64,000 nucleotides of DNA from Maribacter aquivivus (GCF_900142175.1 NZ_FQZX01000001.1:1550001-1614000); one strand, 5' to 3'; shown: positions 33,560-44,594, numbered from the stretch's first letter. Numbers and translations: made by a program. The notes: generated from the sequence alone by a model not told the origin.

Positions 33560-35854
33560 ATGAGCAATGAAAAGCTAAGAAGAGAAGCACTTATTTATCA
33601 TGCAAAACCACAGCCTGGTAAGATAAAAATAGTTCCAACAAAACCATATAGTACACAACGTGATCTTGCTCTGGCTTACTCGCCTGGTGTGGCAGAGCCA
33701 TGCTTAGAAATAGCAAAGGATAAAGAAAACGCATATAAATATACCTCTAAAGGTAATTTAGTTGCCATTATTTCTAATGGTACTGCTGTATTAGGATTAG
33801 GAAATATTGGTCCTGAGGCATCAAAACCTGTAATGGAAGGTAAAGGTCTTCTTTTTAAGATTTTCGCTGATATCGATGGTATTGATATTGAAGTGGATAC
33901 AGAAGATGTAGATAAGTTTATTGAAACTGTAAAGATGATTGCCCCAACTTTTGGTGGAATTAATCTTGAAGATATAAAAGCCCCAGAAGCTTTTGAAATT
34001 GAACGCAGATTAAAAGAGGAGTTAGATATTCCTGTAATGCATGATGATCAACATGGTACTGCTATAATTTCTGCAGCTGCTTTATTAAATGCTTTAGAGA
34101 TTTCTAATAAGAAAATGGACGATGTACGCATCGTTATCAGTGGTGCAGGTGCTGCGGCTGTTTCATGTACTAAATTGTATAAAGCATTTGGTGCAAAGGC
34201 AGAGAATATAGTAATGCTTGATAGTAAGGGTGTCATTAGAAAAGATGCTGATAACTTATCGCCAGCAAAGAAGGAATTTGCTACCGATAGAAAAATAAAC
34301 ACGCTTGATGAAGCTATGGTTGATGCCGATGTATTTGTTGGTTTATCTATAGCAAATGTAGTAACTCCGAATATGTTACTCTCAATGGCTGAGAACCCTA
34401 TTGTCTTTGCAATGGCAAATCCGGATCCAGAGATAGCTTATGATTTAGCAGTTGCTACCAGAAAAGATATTATAATGGCAACGGGAAGATCTGATCATCC
34501 TAATCAAGTAAATAACGTGCTTGGTTTTCCGTTCATATTTAGAGGTGCTTTAGATGTTAGGGCTACTGCTATAAATGAGGCTATGAAGATGGCAGCAGTA
34601 AAAGCTTTGGCAGATTTAACAAGACAACCTGTGCCTGAGCAAGTGAATATTGCATACGGTGAAACAAGATTAACTTTTGGTAAAGAGTATATTATACCTA
34701 AGCCTTTTGATCAGCGATTAATATATGAAATACCACCTGCTGTTGCTAAAGCGGCTATGGAGAGTGGTGTAGCCAAAGCTCCGATTGATGATTGGGATAA
34801 ATATAGAGAAGAGCTTATGCTTCGTTCAGGTAACGATAATAAAGTTGTTCGATTGTTGCATGGTAGAGCACGTAGTAATGCTAAAAGAATAGTATTTGCT
34901 GAAGCTGATCATTTAGATGTTTTAAAAGCGGCACAAATAGTTCATGAAGAAGGTATTGCTATTCCTATTCTTTTGGGTAGAAAAGATATTATTCTTGAAT
35001 TGAAGAAAGAGTTGGAGTTCGATGCTGATTTGGTGATTATTGATCCTATCTCAAAAGAATTCGATGAACGTCATATTCGCTATGCTACAAAATATTGGGA
35101 AAGTCGTAAACGAAGCGGTGTAACTTTTTACAGTGCAAAAATAAAAATGCGTGAGCGTAATTATTTTGGTTCGATGATGGTTCTTGAAGGTGATGCAGAC
35201 GGAATGATCTCTGGTTATTCAAGAGCTTATCCTACGGTAGTAAAACCAATTTTAGAAGTTATTGGTAGAGCAAGTGGAGTTAAAAAAGTGGCAACCGTAA
35301 ATATTATGATTACCGATAGAGGTCCATTATTTTTAGCGGATACCTCTATTAACATAGAGCCAAATGCAGAAGAACTTGCTGATATTGCGCAAATGACAGC
35401 AAACGTTGCTTCTAATTTTGGTTTTGATCCTGTATTGGCAATGTTAAGCTATGCTAACTTTGGGTCTTCAACGCATCCTAATGCTAGAAAAGTTAAAGAA
35501 GCTGTTCATATTCTTCATGAGACCAAGCCTGATTTGGTGGTTGATGGTGAAATACAAATGGATTTTGCTTTAAACAGAGAACTTCATGAGAGTAAGTTCC
35601 CATTTTCTAAACTAGCTGGTAGAAAAGTTAACACTTTAATCTTTCCGAATTTAGAATCGGCGAATATTACCTATAAACTTTTAAAGGAGCTGAACAGTTC
35701 AGAGTCTATAGGTCCGATTATGGTCGGTTTAAGAAAAGCGGTTCATATTATGCAATTAGGTGCTAGTGTAGACGAAATAGTAAACATGGCGGCTGTTGCT
35801 GTAATTGATGCTCAAGAGCGCGAAAAGCGCAAGAAAGCTAAAGGTTCAAAATAA
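33560..35854 (+). CDS. maeB: NADP-dependent malic enzyme with phosphotransacetylase-like domain
   Basis: A 764-residue two-domain enzyme. The malic domain (about 1-420) has YSPGVAEPC, DIEVDTEDVDKF, NLEDIKAPEAFEIERRL with the metal-binding HDDQHGTA, and a Rossmann part with ISGAGAAAVSCTKL. The second domain (about 430-764) resembles phosphate acetyltransferase: HGRARSNAKRIVFAEADHLD and GDADGMISGYSRAYPTVVKP. In MaeB proteins this domain regulates activity in response to acetyl-CoA and is normally inactive in transfer. It converts malate to pyruvate with NADPH. The tail EREKRKKAKGSK is strongly basic. Confidence 0.96.
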   Translation: MSNEKLRREALIYHAKPQPGKIKIVPTKPYSTQRDLALAYSPGVAEPCLEIAKDKENAYKYTSKGNLVAIISNGTAVLGLGNIGPEASKPVMEGKGLLFKIFADIDGIDIEVDTEDVDKFIETVKMIAPTFGGINLEDIKAPEAFEIERRLKEELDIPVMHDDQHGTAIISAAALLNALEISNKKMDDVRIVISGAGAAAVSCTKLYKAFGAKAENIVMLDSKGVIRKDADNLSPAKKEFATDRKINTLDEAMVDADVFVGLSIANVVTPNMLLSMAENPIVFAMANPDPEIAYDLAVATRKDIIMATGRSDHPNQVNNVLGFPFIFRGALDVRATAINEAMKMAAVKALADLTRQPVPEQVNIAYGETRLTFGKEYIIPKPFDQRLIYEIPPAVAKAAMESGVAKAPIDDWDKYREELMLRSGNDNKVVRLLHGRARSNAKRIVFAEADHLDVLKAAQIVHEEGIAIPILLGRKDIILELKKELEFDADLVIIDPISKEFDERHIRYATKYWESRKRSGVTFYSAKIKMRERNYFGSMMVLEGDADGMISGYSRAYPTVVKPILEVIGRASGVKKVATVNIMITDRGPLFLADTSINIEPNAEELADIAQMTANVASNFGFDPVLAMLSYANFGSSTHPNARKVKEAVHILHETKPDLVVDGEIQMDFALNRELHESKFPFSKLAGRKVNTLIFPNLESANITYKLLKELNSSESIGPIMVGLRKAVHIMQLGASVDEIVNMAAVAVIDAQEREKRKKAKGSK

Positions 35855-35879
35855 TATTTAATTAAATAATAACTCAAAT

Positions 35880-35914
35880 AGGGAAATTGGTAGACATACT
35901 TCTTTCCCTTTTTA
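35880..35914 (+). terminator. Weak terminator between maeB and ruvA
   Basis: AGGGAAA (35880-35886) and TTTCCCT (35903-35909) form a 7-bp stem with a 16-base loop followed by five T residues. The long loop makes it weak. It lies 14 bases before the ruvA ATG, so it may instead be part of the ruvA leader. Confidence 0.4.
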
Positions 35915-35927
35915 ATTTTAAAAAACC

Positions 35928-36509
35928 ATGATACATCACTTAAGAGGAAAACTAGTAGAGAAGAACCCAACTCATGTTATTATCGAATGTGGTGGTGTGG
36001 GCTATTTTGTAAATATTTCTTTAAACACTTTTTCAAAGCTGCCAGAGCAAGAAAACATCTCAGTTTTTACGCACCTTCAAGTGAAGGAAGATTCTCACAC
36101 GCTGTTTGGGTTTGTAGAAAAATCTGAACGTGAAATATTCCGATTATTGCTATCTGTTTCAGGTATTGGATCAAGTATAGCCAGAACCATGCTTTCATCT
36201 ATGTCTCCTTCTCAGGTAAGAGATGCCATTGCTAACGGAGATGTTGCATCAATACAGGCCGTAAAAGGTATAGGAGCCAAAACCGCACAACGTGTAATTT
36301 TGGATCTTAGAGATAAGGTATTAAAAGTTTACGATATAGATGAACTTTCACTAAGTATAAACAATACAAATAAAGATGAAGCGTTATCTGCTTTAGAAGT
36401 TCTAGGCTTCGCACGTAAACAATCAGAGAGGGTTGTCGATAAAGTGCTTAGTCAAGATGCTTCTCTAAGTGTCGAGAATATAATTAAACTCGCGCTCAAA
36501 AATTTGTAA
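35928..36509 (+). CDS. ruvA: Holliday junction DNA-binding protein RuvA
   Basis: A 193-residue RuvA with all three domains: N-terminal OB fold (MIHHLRGKLVEKNPTHVII, then VFTHLQVKEDSHTLFGF), the two helix-hairpin-helix motifs in the middle (LLSVSGIGSSIARTMLS and IQAVKGIGAKTAQRVILDL), and the C-terminal domain III that contacts RuvB (DEALSALEVLGFARKQSERV). It recognises Holliday junctions. It is followed after only five bases by sprA, which begins with a TTG, so the two are probably one transcript. Confidence 0.96.
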   Translation: MIHHLRGKLVEKNPTHVIIECGGVGYFVNISLNTFSKLPEQENISVFTHLQVKEDSHTLFGFVEKSEREIFRLLLSVSGIGSSIARTMLSSMSPSQVRDAIANGDVASIQAVKGIGAKTAQRVILDLRDKVLKVYDIDELSLSINNTNKDEALSALEVLGFARKQSERVVDKVLSQDASLSVENIIKLALKNL

Positions 36510-36514
36510 TAAGT

Positions 36515-39500
36515 TTGAAAAACGGGGTAACTAAATTTCTTAAAATTTCTTTTAAGCACATCTTTGTATTCTTTATGTTTTTGGGTTCCATGACAACTGT
36601 TGTGGCGCAAGAAACAGAAGAACAGGAAATTGATTCGGTAAAAACAGGGTATGATCTGGGGAGAATTCTAATTGAAAATCCAGAAAGTATTGTGTCTAGG
36701 TATATTTATGACCCAGAACTTGATCGATATATCTATAATGAGAGTGTGGGCGATTTTAATATCGGTTATCCTATAATTCTTACACCAGATCAATATTTTA
36801 AATTGATTAGGGAAGAAGGAATAAAATCATATTTCAAAGAAAAATCTGACGCATATTCAGGTAAAAAAGAAGGTAGTGAAGAAGCTCGTAAAAATTTACT
36901 TCCTAACTTTTATGTAAATAACGATTTCTTTTCAACCATTTTTGGTGGTAATACTATAGAGATAATTCCACAAGGATCTGTTGCGATGGATTTAGGTGTT
37001 ATCTGGCAGAAAAATGATAACCCATCTTTATCACCAAGAAACAGAACGAATCTTTCCTTTGATTTTGATCAACGTATTAGTCTTAGTATGTTGGGTCAAA
37101 TAGGGGAGCGTTTACAGGTAACCGCCAATTACGATACAGAAGCAACTTTCGATTTCCAAAATATTGTTAAGTTAGATTATACACCAACAGAAGATGATAT
37201 CATTCAATCTATAGAAGTTGGTAACGTAAACATGCCACTTAATAGTTCTCTAATTTCTGGTGCACAAAGTTTATTTGGTGTAAAAACGAAGCTGCAATTT
37301 GGTAAAACTTCGGTAACCGCTGTTTTTTCTGAGCAACGCTCGCAAAATAACACTGTGGTTGCGCAAGGTGGTGGTACATTAAATGATTTCTCTCTTACAG
37401 CTTTAGATTATGATGAAAATAGACACTTCTTCTTGGCACAGTACTTTAGAGATAATTATGATGAAGCACTTTCTTCTTATCCTTATATAAAGAGTCAGGT
37501 ACAGATTACCCGAATTGAGGTTTGGATTACAAATAGATCTCAACAGACATTAAATGTACGTAACGTTGTGGCAATTCAAGATTTAGGTGAATCAGATATC
37601 ACGAAAACTAGAGTTGGACAGAATAGCGGTAGTGGAAGCGGTTTCTTTAATAATCCTGCAGATTTAAGACCTAGAAACAACGCCAATGATTATGATCCCG
37701 CTTTGATATTGACCAATAATGGTGCGTTAAATGATAATATTAGGGAGATTGCAACGGTAGAAAGCGGATTCAATGCTGGTAGTTTCGCAGGAGGATACAA
37801 TCCTAATCAAGGTTTTGATTATGCGTATTTAGAGAATGCAAGAAAGTTAGAACAAGGTAGGGATTTCGATTTCAATACACAGTTAGGTTATATTTCTTTA
37901 AACCAACGTTTAAGTAATGATGAGGTTTTAGGTGTTGCTTATCAGTATACATTTCAAGGTCAAGTATACCAAGTTGGTGAATTTGCAAATGGCGGTATTG
38001 AAGCTACTACAGTTACGCAGACTGTAAATACAGTTATTGAAAATAATACCTTAATTCTTAAACTTCTTAAAAGTAATATTACCAATATCACTGATCCTAT
38101 TTGGGATTTGATGATGAAGAATATTTACGCAACTGGTGCATATAGTTTAAGCGAGGAAGATTTTAAAATGAATATTTTATATTCTGATCCTACGCCAAGA
38201 AACTATATTACTCCTATTGAAGAAGGTCCTGGATCTGGTTGGCCAGAAGGGTTGGAAGAAAGTATTCTTTTGAATGTCTTTAATTTAGATAGATTGAATG
38301 TTTATAATGATATTCAACCTGGTGGTGATGGCTTCTTTGATTTTATAAGTGGACAAACTATAGATGTGCAGAATGGTCGCATCATATTTACCACAGTAGA
38401 ACCTTTTGGGGAGTCCTTGTACGAAAAACTACAGAATGGTAACAGTGGTCAGTATGATGTTACTTCTGGCTATAATGCGAACCAAGAGCAGTATGTATTT
38501 AGAGATATGTACTCTTTAACTAAAACAGCGGCACTTCAAGATCCTGAAAAAAATAAATTCATATTAAAAGGTTCTTATAAATCAGAGGGTAGTAATGGTA
38601 TTTCTATTGGTGCTTTTAACGTACCTCAAGGTTCGGTAACGGTTACTGCAAATGGTAGAACCTTACAAGAGGGTATCGATTATACGGTAAACTATCAATC
38701 GGGTACCGTACAAATATTAGACCCTAGTTTAGAAGCTTCTAATGTGCCTATCAATATATCGGTAGAAAACAATGCGGTATTCGGACAACAAACACGTCGT
38801 TTTACGGGTGTAAATGTAGAACATCAATTTAATGAGAAATTTGTTTTAGGTGGTACATTGTTAAACCTTAACGAAAGACCATTAACGCAAAAATCTACCT
38901 ACGGAGTAGAATCTGTAAATAATACCATATTCGGGTTAAATACTAATTTCTCTACAGAGGTGCCTTTCTTGACCCGTATGGTCAATAAATTACCAAATAT
39001 AGATACTGATGTGCCTTCTAATATTTCTGTTAGAGCAGAGATGGCAGCTTTAATACCTAGTTCACCTAAAAATGCTGATTTTGAAGGCGAGACTACAACA
39101 TATTTAGATGATTTTGAAGGAGCACAGGCACTGATAGATATTAGAGCTTCTCTTGGGTGGTCTCTTGCTAGTATGCCATTAGAATTTGGTAACTCGGATC
39201 AGCCATTTGGTAGTTCACCTGAAGACTTAAATAACCTATTGAACGGTTATGGTAGAGCTAAGTTGTCTTGGTATACTATAGATCCAATATTCTTTACCAC
39301 ACAAAGACCTGCTGAGATTAGCGATGATGATATTTCAACAAACGCTACTCGGAGAGTGTATATCGATGAAGTTTTTCCTGAGACTGATGTTGCTCAAGGG
39401 CAAACACAGGTACAGTCTACTTTAGACATGGTGTATTATCCAACCACTAAAGGTCCGTATAATAACAATCCTGATTTTGAAACTCAAGCGCCTACTGATA

Positions 39501-42500
39501 AGTGGGGTGGTATGATGCGTTCATTAAGCAGTACAGATTTTGAACAAAGTAATGTTGAATTTGTTCAGTTTTGGGTAATGGATCCCTATGTTGATGGTAT
39601 TGCAAACGGACCAGGTGAATTGGTTTTTAACCTAGGTAATATTTCTGAAGATATTTTACGTGATGGTAAAAAGCAATATGAAAACGGATTGCCTGGAGTA
39701 AATAGTAATGATTTTGTTTCACCTACTTCTTGGGGTGAAGTACCAGCAACACAATCATTGGTGTATGCTTTTGATGCTGATGAGAATAATAGAGGTTTAC
39801 AAGATATTGGTTTTGATGGTTTAGATGACGTACGTGAAGCTGATGTGTATACGAATAACGGTGGTGATGATCCTGCTTTAGATAACTACGGGTATTACCT
39901 AAATAGAGAAGGTAGTATTCTAGATAGATATATAGATTTTAATAACCCTCAAGGTAACTCACCTGTTACGGTGACCAATACAGATAGAGGTTCTACTACA
40001 TTGCCAGATGTGGAAGATGTTGATAGGGATTTAACCATGAATACGGTTAATAGTTATTACGAATATCGTATTTCAATAAAGCCAAATACTACAATTAATG
40101 ACGAGTATGTAACTGACATTATTGAAGGTACGGCAAGTGGAGATATTAGAATACCTAATGGCGACGATGTAAACTACCGATGGATCCAATATAAAATTCC
40201 GTTAAGTGACTTTACTGATGCAGTAGGTGGTATTACAGATTTTAGGTCTATTAGTTTTATGCGTATGTATATGACTGGGTTTAACAGTCCTACAATTTTA
40301 CGTTTTGCTACTTTAGATTTAGTTAGAGGAGATTGGCGTACGTATACTAGTACTTTACAAGATAAGAATATTGATAGTGACCCATCTGATGATGGTACAA
40401 CCTTAGATGTAAATACAGTAAATATTGAAGAGAATAGCAGTAGAACGCCAATACCTTATGTATTGCCACCTGGTGTTATTAGGGAACAATTAAATAATAA
40501 CAATACCATTATACGCCAGAATGAGCAGTCTCTTTCGTTAACGGTGTCTAATTTAGAATCTGAAGATTCGCGTGGAGTATTTAAAAATTTGAATGTTGAT
40601 ATTCGTCAATATGAGAAAATGAAAATGTTCATACATGCCGAAAAAATTATAGATAGTGATTATGCAGATACTTCTACACCTTTAGTTGGTTTCTTACGTA
40701 TGGGTACAGATTTTACCCAAAACTACTATCAAATAGAATTACCATTAGAGTTCACACCTTTTACTGCGGTTGCAGATGATGAGGTTTGGCCAGAGAATAA
40801 TGAAATGAATATTCTTCTTAGTGATTTAACAAAGGTGAAATCGCAATGGATAGCAGACGGCGATCTTAGTGATGTTCGTTTCTTTGAAATTGAAAACGGC
40901 GAAGTTATGCCTGTAGGTGAGTTTGATGTTCGTACGCCTGGTAGAGTTCGTATTGGTATAAAAGGTAATCCTTCTTTAGGTAGTATACGTACTATGATGG
41001 TAGGGGTTAAGAATCAAGATATTTTACCGGCAAGAGGTGAGGTTTGGTTCAATGAACTTCGTTTAGCTGGTTTAGATAATAATGGTGGTTGGGCTGCAAT
41101 TGCTGCGATTGATGGTAATATTGCCGATTTCGCCAATTTTAGTGCCACTGGTAGTAAAAGTACTTCTGGTTTTGGTTCTATAGATCAAATGCCGAATGAA
41201 CGTGCTCGTGAAGATGTTATTTCATATGATGTAGTTACCAATGTTAATGTTGGGCAATTACTTCCTAAGAAATGGGGTATTCAGTTACCGTTTAATTATG
41301 GGATATCAGAGCAAATGATAACTCCAGAGTTTGATCCTGTATATGATGATTTAAAACTAGAAGATAGAATTGCGGCTGAAGCTACTCAAGAGGGTAAAGA
41401 TGATGTTTTGGAGCAAGCTGAAGATTATACAAAACGGACTAGTATCAACCTAATTGGTGTTCGTAAAGACCGTGGCGAAGAAGCAGATGCTAACTTCTAC
41501 GATATCGAAAACTTTACATTTAACTATAGCTATAACGAAACTGATCATAGAGATTTTGAAATTGCCGAGCTAAAAGAGCAAAATGTGAATACTGGTTTTG
41601 TGTACAATCACAGTTTTGAACCGGTAGAAGTTGCTCCGTTTGCTAAAAAAGATTCACTTTTTACAGGTAAATACTGGAAATGGCTAAAAGATTTGAACTT
41701 AAATTTGTTACCGTCCAATGTTGGTGTAACCTCTAATATTAATAGACAGTTTAATGCACAACGTTTTAGAGATGTGTATACTGATGGTGAAGATAGAATT
41801 TCATTACCAGAGTTGCAGCAGCGTAATTATTTATTTAATTGGCAGTATGCTATTAACTATAATTTGACAAAATCGTTGCGATTAAATCTTACTGGATCTA
41901 ATAATAATATTGTTAGAAATTATCTAAACGAAAATGAGCCTTTAGAATCTGTAGATAGAATAAGAAATGAATTAGGCTTGTGGGACGGCTTTTTTGATGT
42001 AGGTGAACCGAATAGACATTCTCAACAAATGCAGTTGAATTATGAAGTGCCTTTTTCTAAGATACCTGCTTTAGACTTTATAAGTACGCAATATTCCTAT
42101 ACCAGTAATTTCGATTGGCAAAGAGGTGGTGATGCATTGTTTGAAGTAGCCGGTGAATATATTAATACGGTACAGAATGCCAATACGCATACGATAACAT
42201 CGTCTTTAACAATGCAAAAGTTCTATGACTTAATCGGACTTAAAAAACGAGAAGCTCCAAAAGCATCTACTAAAGGTCCAATACGTAGAGATAAATCGGG
42301 TGCATTATCTGAAGATCAAGAGAAAATTAAAGGCAAGACCAGTGATTTGTTCAATACGGTTGTAGATGTGGTTACCATGGTGAAAAGATTAAACTTTAAC
42401 TATAGTGAGAATAATGGTACTGTGCTTCCGGGGTATACGCAATCTGTTGGGTTCGTTGGTACAACTAAACCTACAATTGGTTTCTTATTCGGTAGTCAGT

Positions 42501-43693
42501 CAGATGTCCGTTACGAAGCGGCTAGAAATGGTTGGCTTACAGGTTTCGAGCAGTTTAATGAGCAATTCATCCAAAGAACAAATAAACAATTGAATATTAC
42601 TGCAACTGCGCAACCAACTAAAGATATTACAATTGATTTGGTGGCAGACAGACAATATTCAGACAGTTATCAAGAGAATTTTAATGTGGTTGACCAAGAG
42701 TATAACCTACAATTAGGTAATAACTACGGTAGTTTTAGTATTTCAACAATGATGATTGGTACTGCTTTTGGTAAGAGTGATGAATTTGACTCAAGTACTT
42801 TTCAAGAGTTTAAAGACAATAGAATTACAATTGCTAATAGAATAGCGGTAGAGCAAGGTATACCTGTAGATGCGAATGGTGAGTTTCCTGAAGGATATGG
42901 AAAAACACAACAGAGTGTCTTGTTACCTGCATTCTTTTCAGCGTATACTGGGCAAGATGCTGAACGTGTAAACTTAGATACGTTTAGAGATATTCCAATA
43001 CCTAACTGGAGTATTAAGTATACAGGTTTAATGAAGAGCAAGTGGTTTAAAAAGAAATTCAAACGTTTTTCTTTAAGTCACGGGTATCGCGCATCATATA
43101 GTATTAACTCATACCAGACGAATTTAGAGAAGGTGCAGTTGATCAATGATGGTCAAGATCCTGTTAATGCTGAGAATCTTGATATTTTACCAGATTTAAT
43201 TTTAAACAACGTGGTATTAACGGATCAGTTTAATCCGTTAATTCGTGTAGATTTTGAAATGAAGAATTCTGTTAGTGTATTAGCAGAAGTAAGAACAGAT
43301 AGAGCATTATCATTAAGTTTTGATAATGATTTAATGACCGAGATCAATGGAAAAGAATATACGGTTGGTTTAGGGTATCGTTTTAAAGATGTAAAATTTG
43401 TAACCAATATTGGCGGTAATAAAACAAGATTGAAGGGTGACTTAAACTTAAAAGCCGATGTAACCTTACGAGATAATATTACTATTATTAGAAATTTAGA
43501 TATCAATAACAATCAAATAACTTCTGGTCAGAATTTAATGTCGTTGAAGTTTACAGCAGATTACGCATTAAGTAAGAACTTAAATGCATTGTTCTTTTAC
43601 GATCATTCGTTCTCTCAATTTGCAGTCTCGACCGCTTTTCCACAAACAACTATAAATACCGGATTTACAATTCGCTACAATTTTGGTAACTAA
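36515..43693 (+). CDS. sprA: Type IX secretion outer-membrane translocon SprA (SOV)
   Basis: A 2392-residue protein, the size of the giant beta-barrel SprA of Bacteroidota. A signal peptide (KISFKHIFVFFMFLGSMTTVVAQ) follows the start; the rest is rich in beta strands and Asn/Asp/Gly turns, with features of the family such as LGVIWQKNDNPSLSPRNRTN near the start, ADFEGETTTYLDDFEGAQ in the middle, and NINTGFTIRYNFGN-like strands at the end. SprA forms the pore through which proteins with a C-terminal T9SS signal leave the periplasm, and is needed for gliding in related species. The start is TTG at 36515, five bases after ruvA; the later ATG at the signal core would remove the basic N-terminus. 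Confidence 0.96.
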   Translation: MKNGVTKFLKISFKHIFVFFMFLGSMTTVVAQETEEQEIDSVKTGYDLGRILIENPESIVSRYIYDPELDRYIYNESVGDFNIGYPIILTPDQYFKLIREEGIKSYFKEKSDAYSGKKEGSEEARKNLLPNFYVNNDFFSTIFGGNTIEIIPQGSVAMDLGVIWQKNDNPSLSPRNRTNLSFDFDQRISLSMLGQIGERLQVTANYDTEATFDFQNIVKLDYTPTEDDIIQSIEVGNVNMPLNSSLISGAQSLFGVKTKLQFGKTSVTAVFSEQRSQNNTVVAQGGGTLNDFSLTALDYDENRHFFLAQYFRDNYDEALSSYPYIKSQVQITRIEVWITNRSQQTLNVRNVVAIQDLGESDITKTRVGQNSGSGSGFFNNPADLRPRNNANDYDPALILTNNGALNDNIREIATVESGFNAGSFAGGYNPNQGFDYAYLENARKLEQGRDFDFNTQLGYISLNQRLSNDEVLGVAYQYTFQGQVYQVGEFANGGIEATTVTQTVNTVIENNTLILKLLKSNITNITDPIWDLMMKNIYATGAYSLSEEDFKMNILYSDPTPRNYITPIEEGPGSGWPEGLEESILLNVFNLDRLNVYNDIQPGGDGFFDFISGQTIDVQNGRIIFTTVEPFGESLYEKLQNGNSGQYDVTSGYNANQEQYVFRDMYSLTKTAALQDPEKNKFILKGSYKSEGSNGISIGAFNVPQGSVTVTANGRTLQEGIDYTVNYQSGTVQILDPSLEASNVPINISVENNAVFGQQTRRFTGVNVEHQFNEKFVLGGTLLNLNERPLTQKSTYGVESVNNTIFGLNTNFSTEVPFLTRMVNKLPNIDTDVPSNISVRAEMAALIPSSPKNADFEGETTTYLDDFEGAQALIDIRASLGWSLASMPLEFGNSDQPFGSSPEDLNNLLNGYGRAKLSWYTIDPIFFTTQRPAEISDDDISTNATRRVYIDEVFPETDVAQGQTQVQSTLDMVYYPTTKGPYNNNPDFETQAPTDKWGGMMRSLSSTDFEQSNVEFVQFWVMDPYVDGIANGPGELVFNLGNISEDILRDGKKQYENGLPGVNSNDFVSPTSWGEVPATQSLVYAFDADENNRGLQDIGFDGLDDVREADVYTNNGGDDPALDNYGYYLNREGSILDRYIDFNNPQGNSPVTVTNTDRGSTTLPDVEDVDRDLTMNTVNSYYEYRISIKPNTTINDEYVTDIIEGTASGDIRIPNGDDVNYRWIQYKIPLSDFTDAVGGITDFRSISFMRMYMTGFNSPTILRFATLDLVRGDWRTYTSTLQDKNIDSDPSDDGTTLDVNTVNIEENSSRTPIPYVLPPGVIREQLNNNNTIIRQNEQSLSLTVSNLESEDSRGVFKNLNVDIRQYEKMKMFIHAEKIIDSDYADTSTPLVGFLRMGTDFTQNYYQIELPLEFTPFTAVADDEVWPENNEMNILLSDLTKVKSQWIADGDLSDVRFFEIENGEVMPVGEFDVRTPGRVRIGIKGNPSLGSIRTMMVGVKNQDILPARGEVWFNELRLAGLDNNGGWAAIAAIDGNIADFANFSATGSKSTSGFGSIDQMPNERAREDVISYDVVTNVNVGQLLPKKWGIQLPFNYGISEQMITPEFDPVYDDLKLEDRIAAEATQEGKDDVLEQAEDYTKRTSINLIGVRKDRGEEADANFYDIENFTFNYSYNETDHRDFEIAELKEQNVNTGFVYNHSFEPVEVAPFAKKDSLFTGKYWKWLKDLNLNLLPSNVGVTSNINRQFNAQRFRDVYTDGEDRISLPELQQRNYLFNWQYAINYNLTKSLRLNLTGSNNNIVRNYLNENEPLESVDRIRNELGLWDGFFDVGEPNRHSQQMQLNYEVPFSKIPALDFISTQYSYTSNFDWQRGGDALFEVAGEYINTVQNANTHTITSSLTMQKFYDLIGLKKREAPKASTKGPIRRDKSGALSEDQEKIKGKTSDLFNTVVDVVTMVKRLNFNYSENNGTVLPGYTQSVGFVGTTKPTIGFLFGSQSDVRYEAARNGWLTGFEQFNEQFIQRTNKQLNITATAQPTKDITIDLVADRQYSDSYQENFNVVDQEYNLQLGNNYGSFSISTMMIGTAFGKSDEFDSSTFQEFKDNRITIANRIAVEQGIPVDANGEFPEGYGKTQQSVLLPAFFSAYTGQDAERVNLDTFRDIPIPNWSIKYTGLMKSKWFKKKFKRFSLSHGYRASYSINSYQTNLEKVQLINDGQDPVNAENLDILPDLILNNVVLTDQFNPLIRVDFEMKNSVSVLAEVRTDRALSLSFDNDLMTEINGKEYTVGLGYRFKDVKFVTNIGGNKTRLKGDLNLKADVTLRDNITIIRNLDINNNQITSGQNLMSLKFTADYALSKNLNALFFYDHSFSQFAVSTAFPQTTINTGFTIRYNFGN

Positions 43694-43766
43694 TACGGTT
43701 ATTTTGTAAAAGTTAGTTACATATTTTATGTACTCTTCTTAAACATATGATAACGTTAATAAATGT

Positions 43767-43798
43767 TTTGATAACCTAATTTGAAAACTTTACATTTG
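43767..43798 (+). promoter_or_regulatory. Promoter of gcvH
   Basis: TTTG at 43767-43770 is followed after 20 bases by TACATTTG at 43791-43798, close to the Bacteroidota consensus. gcvH starts 30 bases after the -7 element. Confidence 0.8.
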
Positions 43799-43828
43799 CC
43801 GAAGTAAAAAAAATAATAAACAATTATA

Positions 43829-44209
43829 ATGAATATACCAGCTGAATTAAAATATACGAAAGATCACGAGTGGGTTAAGATAGAAGGTGATGTTGCTACT
43901 GTAGGTATTACAGATTTCGCACAAGGTGAATTAGGTGATATTGTTTATGTAGAAGTAGATACCCTTGATGAAACATTAGATCGTGAAGCAATTTTTGGTA
44001 CGGTAGAAGCTGTAAAAACTGTTTCTGACTTATTTTCTCCATTATCTGGTGAAATTGTTGAGTTCAACGAAGCACTAGAAGACGAGCCAGAAAAAGTAAA
44101 TTCTGATCCTTATGGTGACGGTTGGATGGTGAAAATTAAATTTAGCGACGCTAGTGAATTGGAAGATTTGCTTAGTGATGCTGCATATAAAGAGACAATA
44201 GGTGGTTAA
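43829..44209 (+). CDS. gcvH: Glycine cleavage system H protein
   Basis: A 126-residue H protein, normal length. [13 protein letters not shown] starts the hybrid-motif beta fold; [20 protein letters not shown] contains Lys63, the lipoylation site; the C-terminal [12 protein letters not shown] completes the family pattern. It shuttles the aminomethyl group between GcvP, GcvT and the lipoamide dehydrogenase in glycine breakdown; the partner genes are not in this window. The next gene overlaps the end of this one by eight bases. Confidence 0.97.
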   Translation: MNIPAELKYTKDHEWVKIEGDVATVGITDFAQGELGDIVYVEVDTLDETLDREAIFGTVEAVKTVSDLFSPLSGEIVEFNEALEDEPEKVNSDPYGDGWMVKIKFSDASELEDLLSDAAYKETIGG

Positions 44210-44594
44210 AAACACTATTTATAAAGTACTTTTCATAAGCTGGATGATGTTTGTAACATTTTCCAGCTTATTTTCTTTCTCGGGAATTGGTACCTCAAGA
44301 TTCAATATTCCACATATGGATAAGGCTGTGCATTTCACGTTCTATGCCGTAATGGTAGTGCTGGGTTACTTGGCAATTCCTAAAAGCAAAGAAGAGGGTA
44401 TTGGTAGGTCTAAGTTATTGTGGTACATAGTTTTATTTGCTGTATTGTACGGCATAATTATTGAAGTAATACAGCATGTAGCTACCGCTGATAGACACGG
44501 GGATCCGCTAGATGCACTTGCAAATTCTACCGGAGCGATTGTTGGAATGTTGGCTGTTAGATTTCTATTTTTTCGGGTGCCCTCGTTAAAATGA
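44202..44594 (+). CDS. VanZ-like family membrane protein
   Basis: A 130-residue protein with four hydrophobic segments typical of Van[21 protein letters not shown], the [32 protein letters not shown] segment and the Asp-Lys of the second loop are signatures. The function of the family outside teicoplanin resistance is unknown. The start is GTG at 44202, overlapping gcvH by eight bases; the first ATG (44242) would cut into the first TM helix. The overlap indicates translational coupling to gcvH, an arrangement without an obvious functional link. Confidence 0.85.
   Translation: MVKNTIYKVLFISWMMFVTFSSLFSFSGIGTSRFNIPHMDKAVHFTFYAVMVVLGYLAIPKSKEEGIGRSKLLWYIVLFAVLYGIIIEVIQHVATADRHGDPLDALANSTGAIVGMLAVRFLFFRVPSLK

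Noticed and set aside
44202..44594. VanZ-like gene as a glycopeptide resistance determinant
   Set aside because: The VanZ fold is widespread outside resistance loci, and no vanA/vanH/vanX gene is near.
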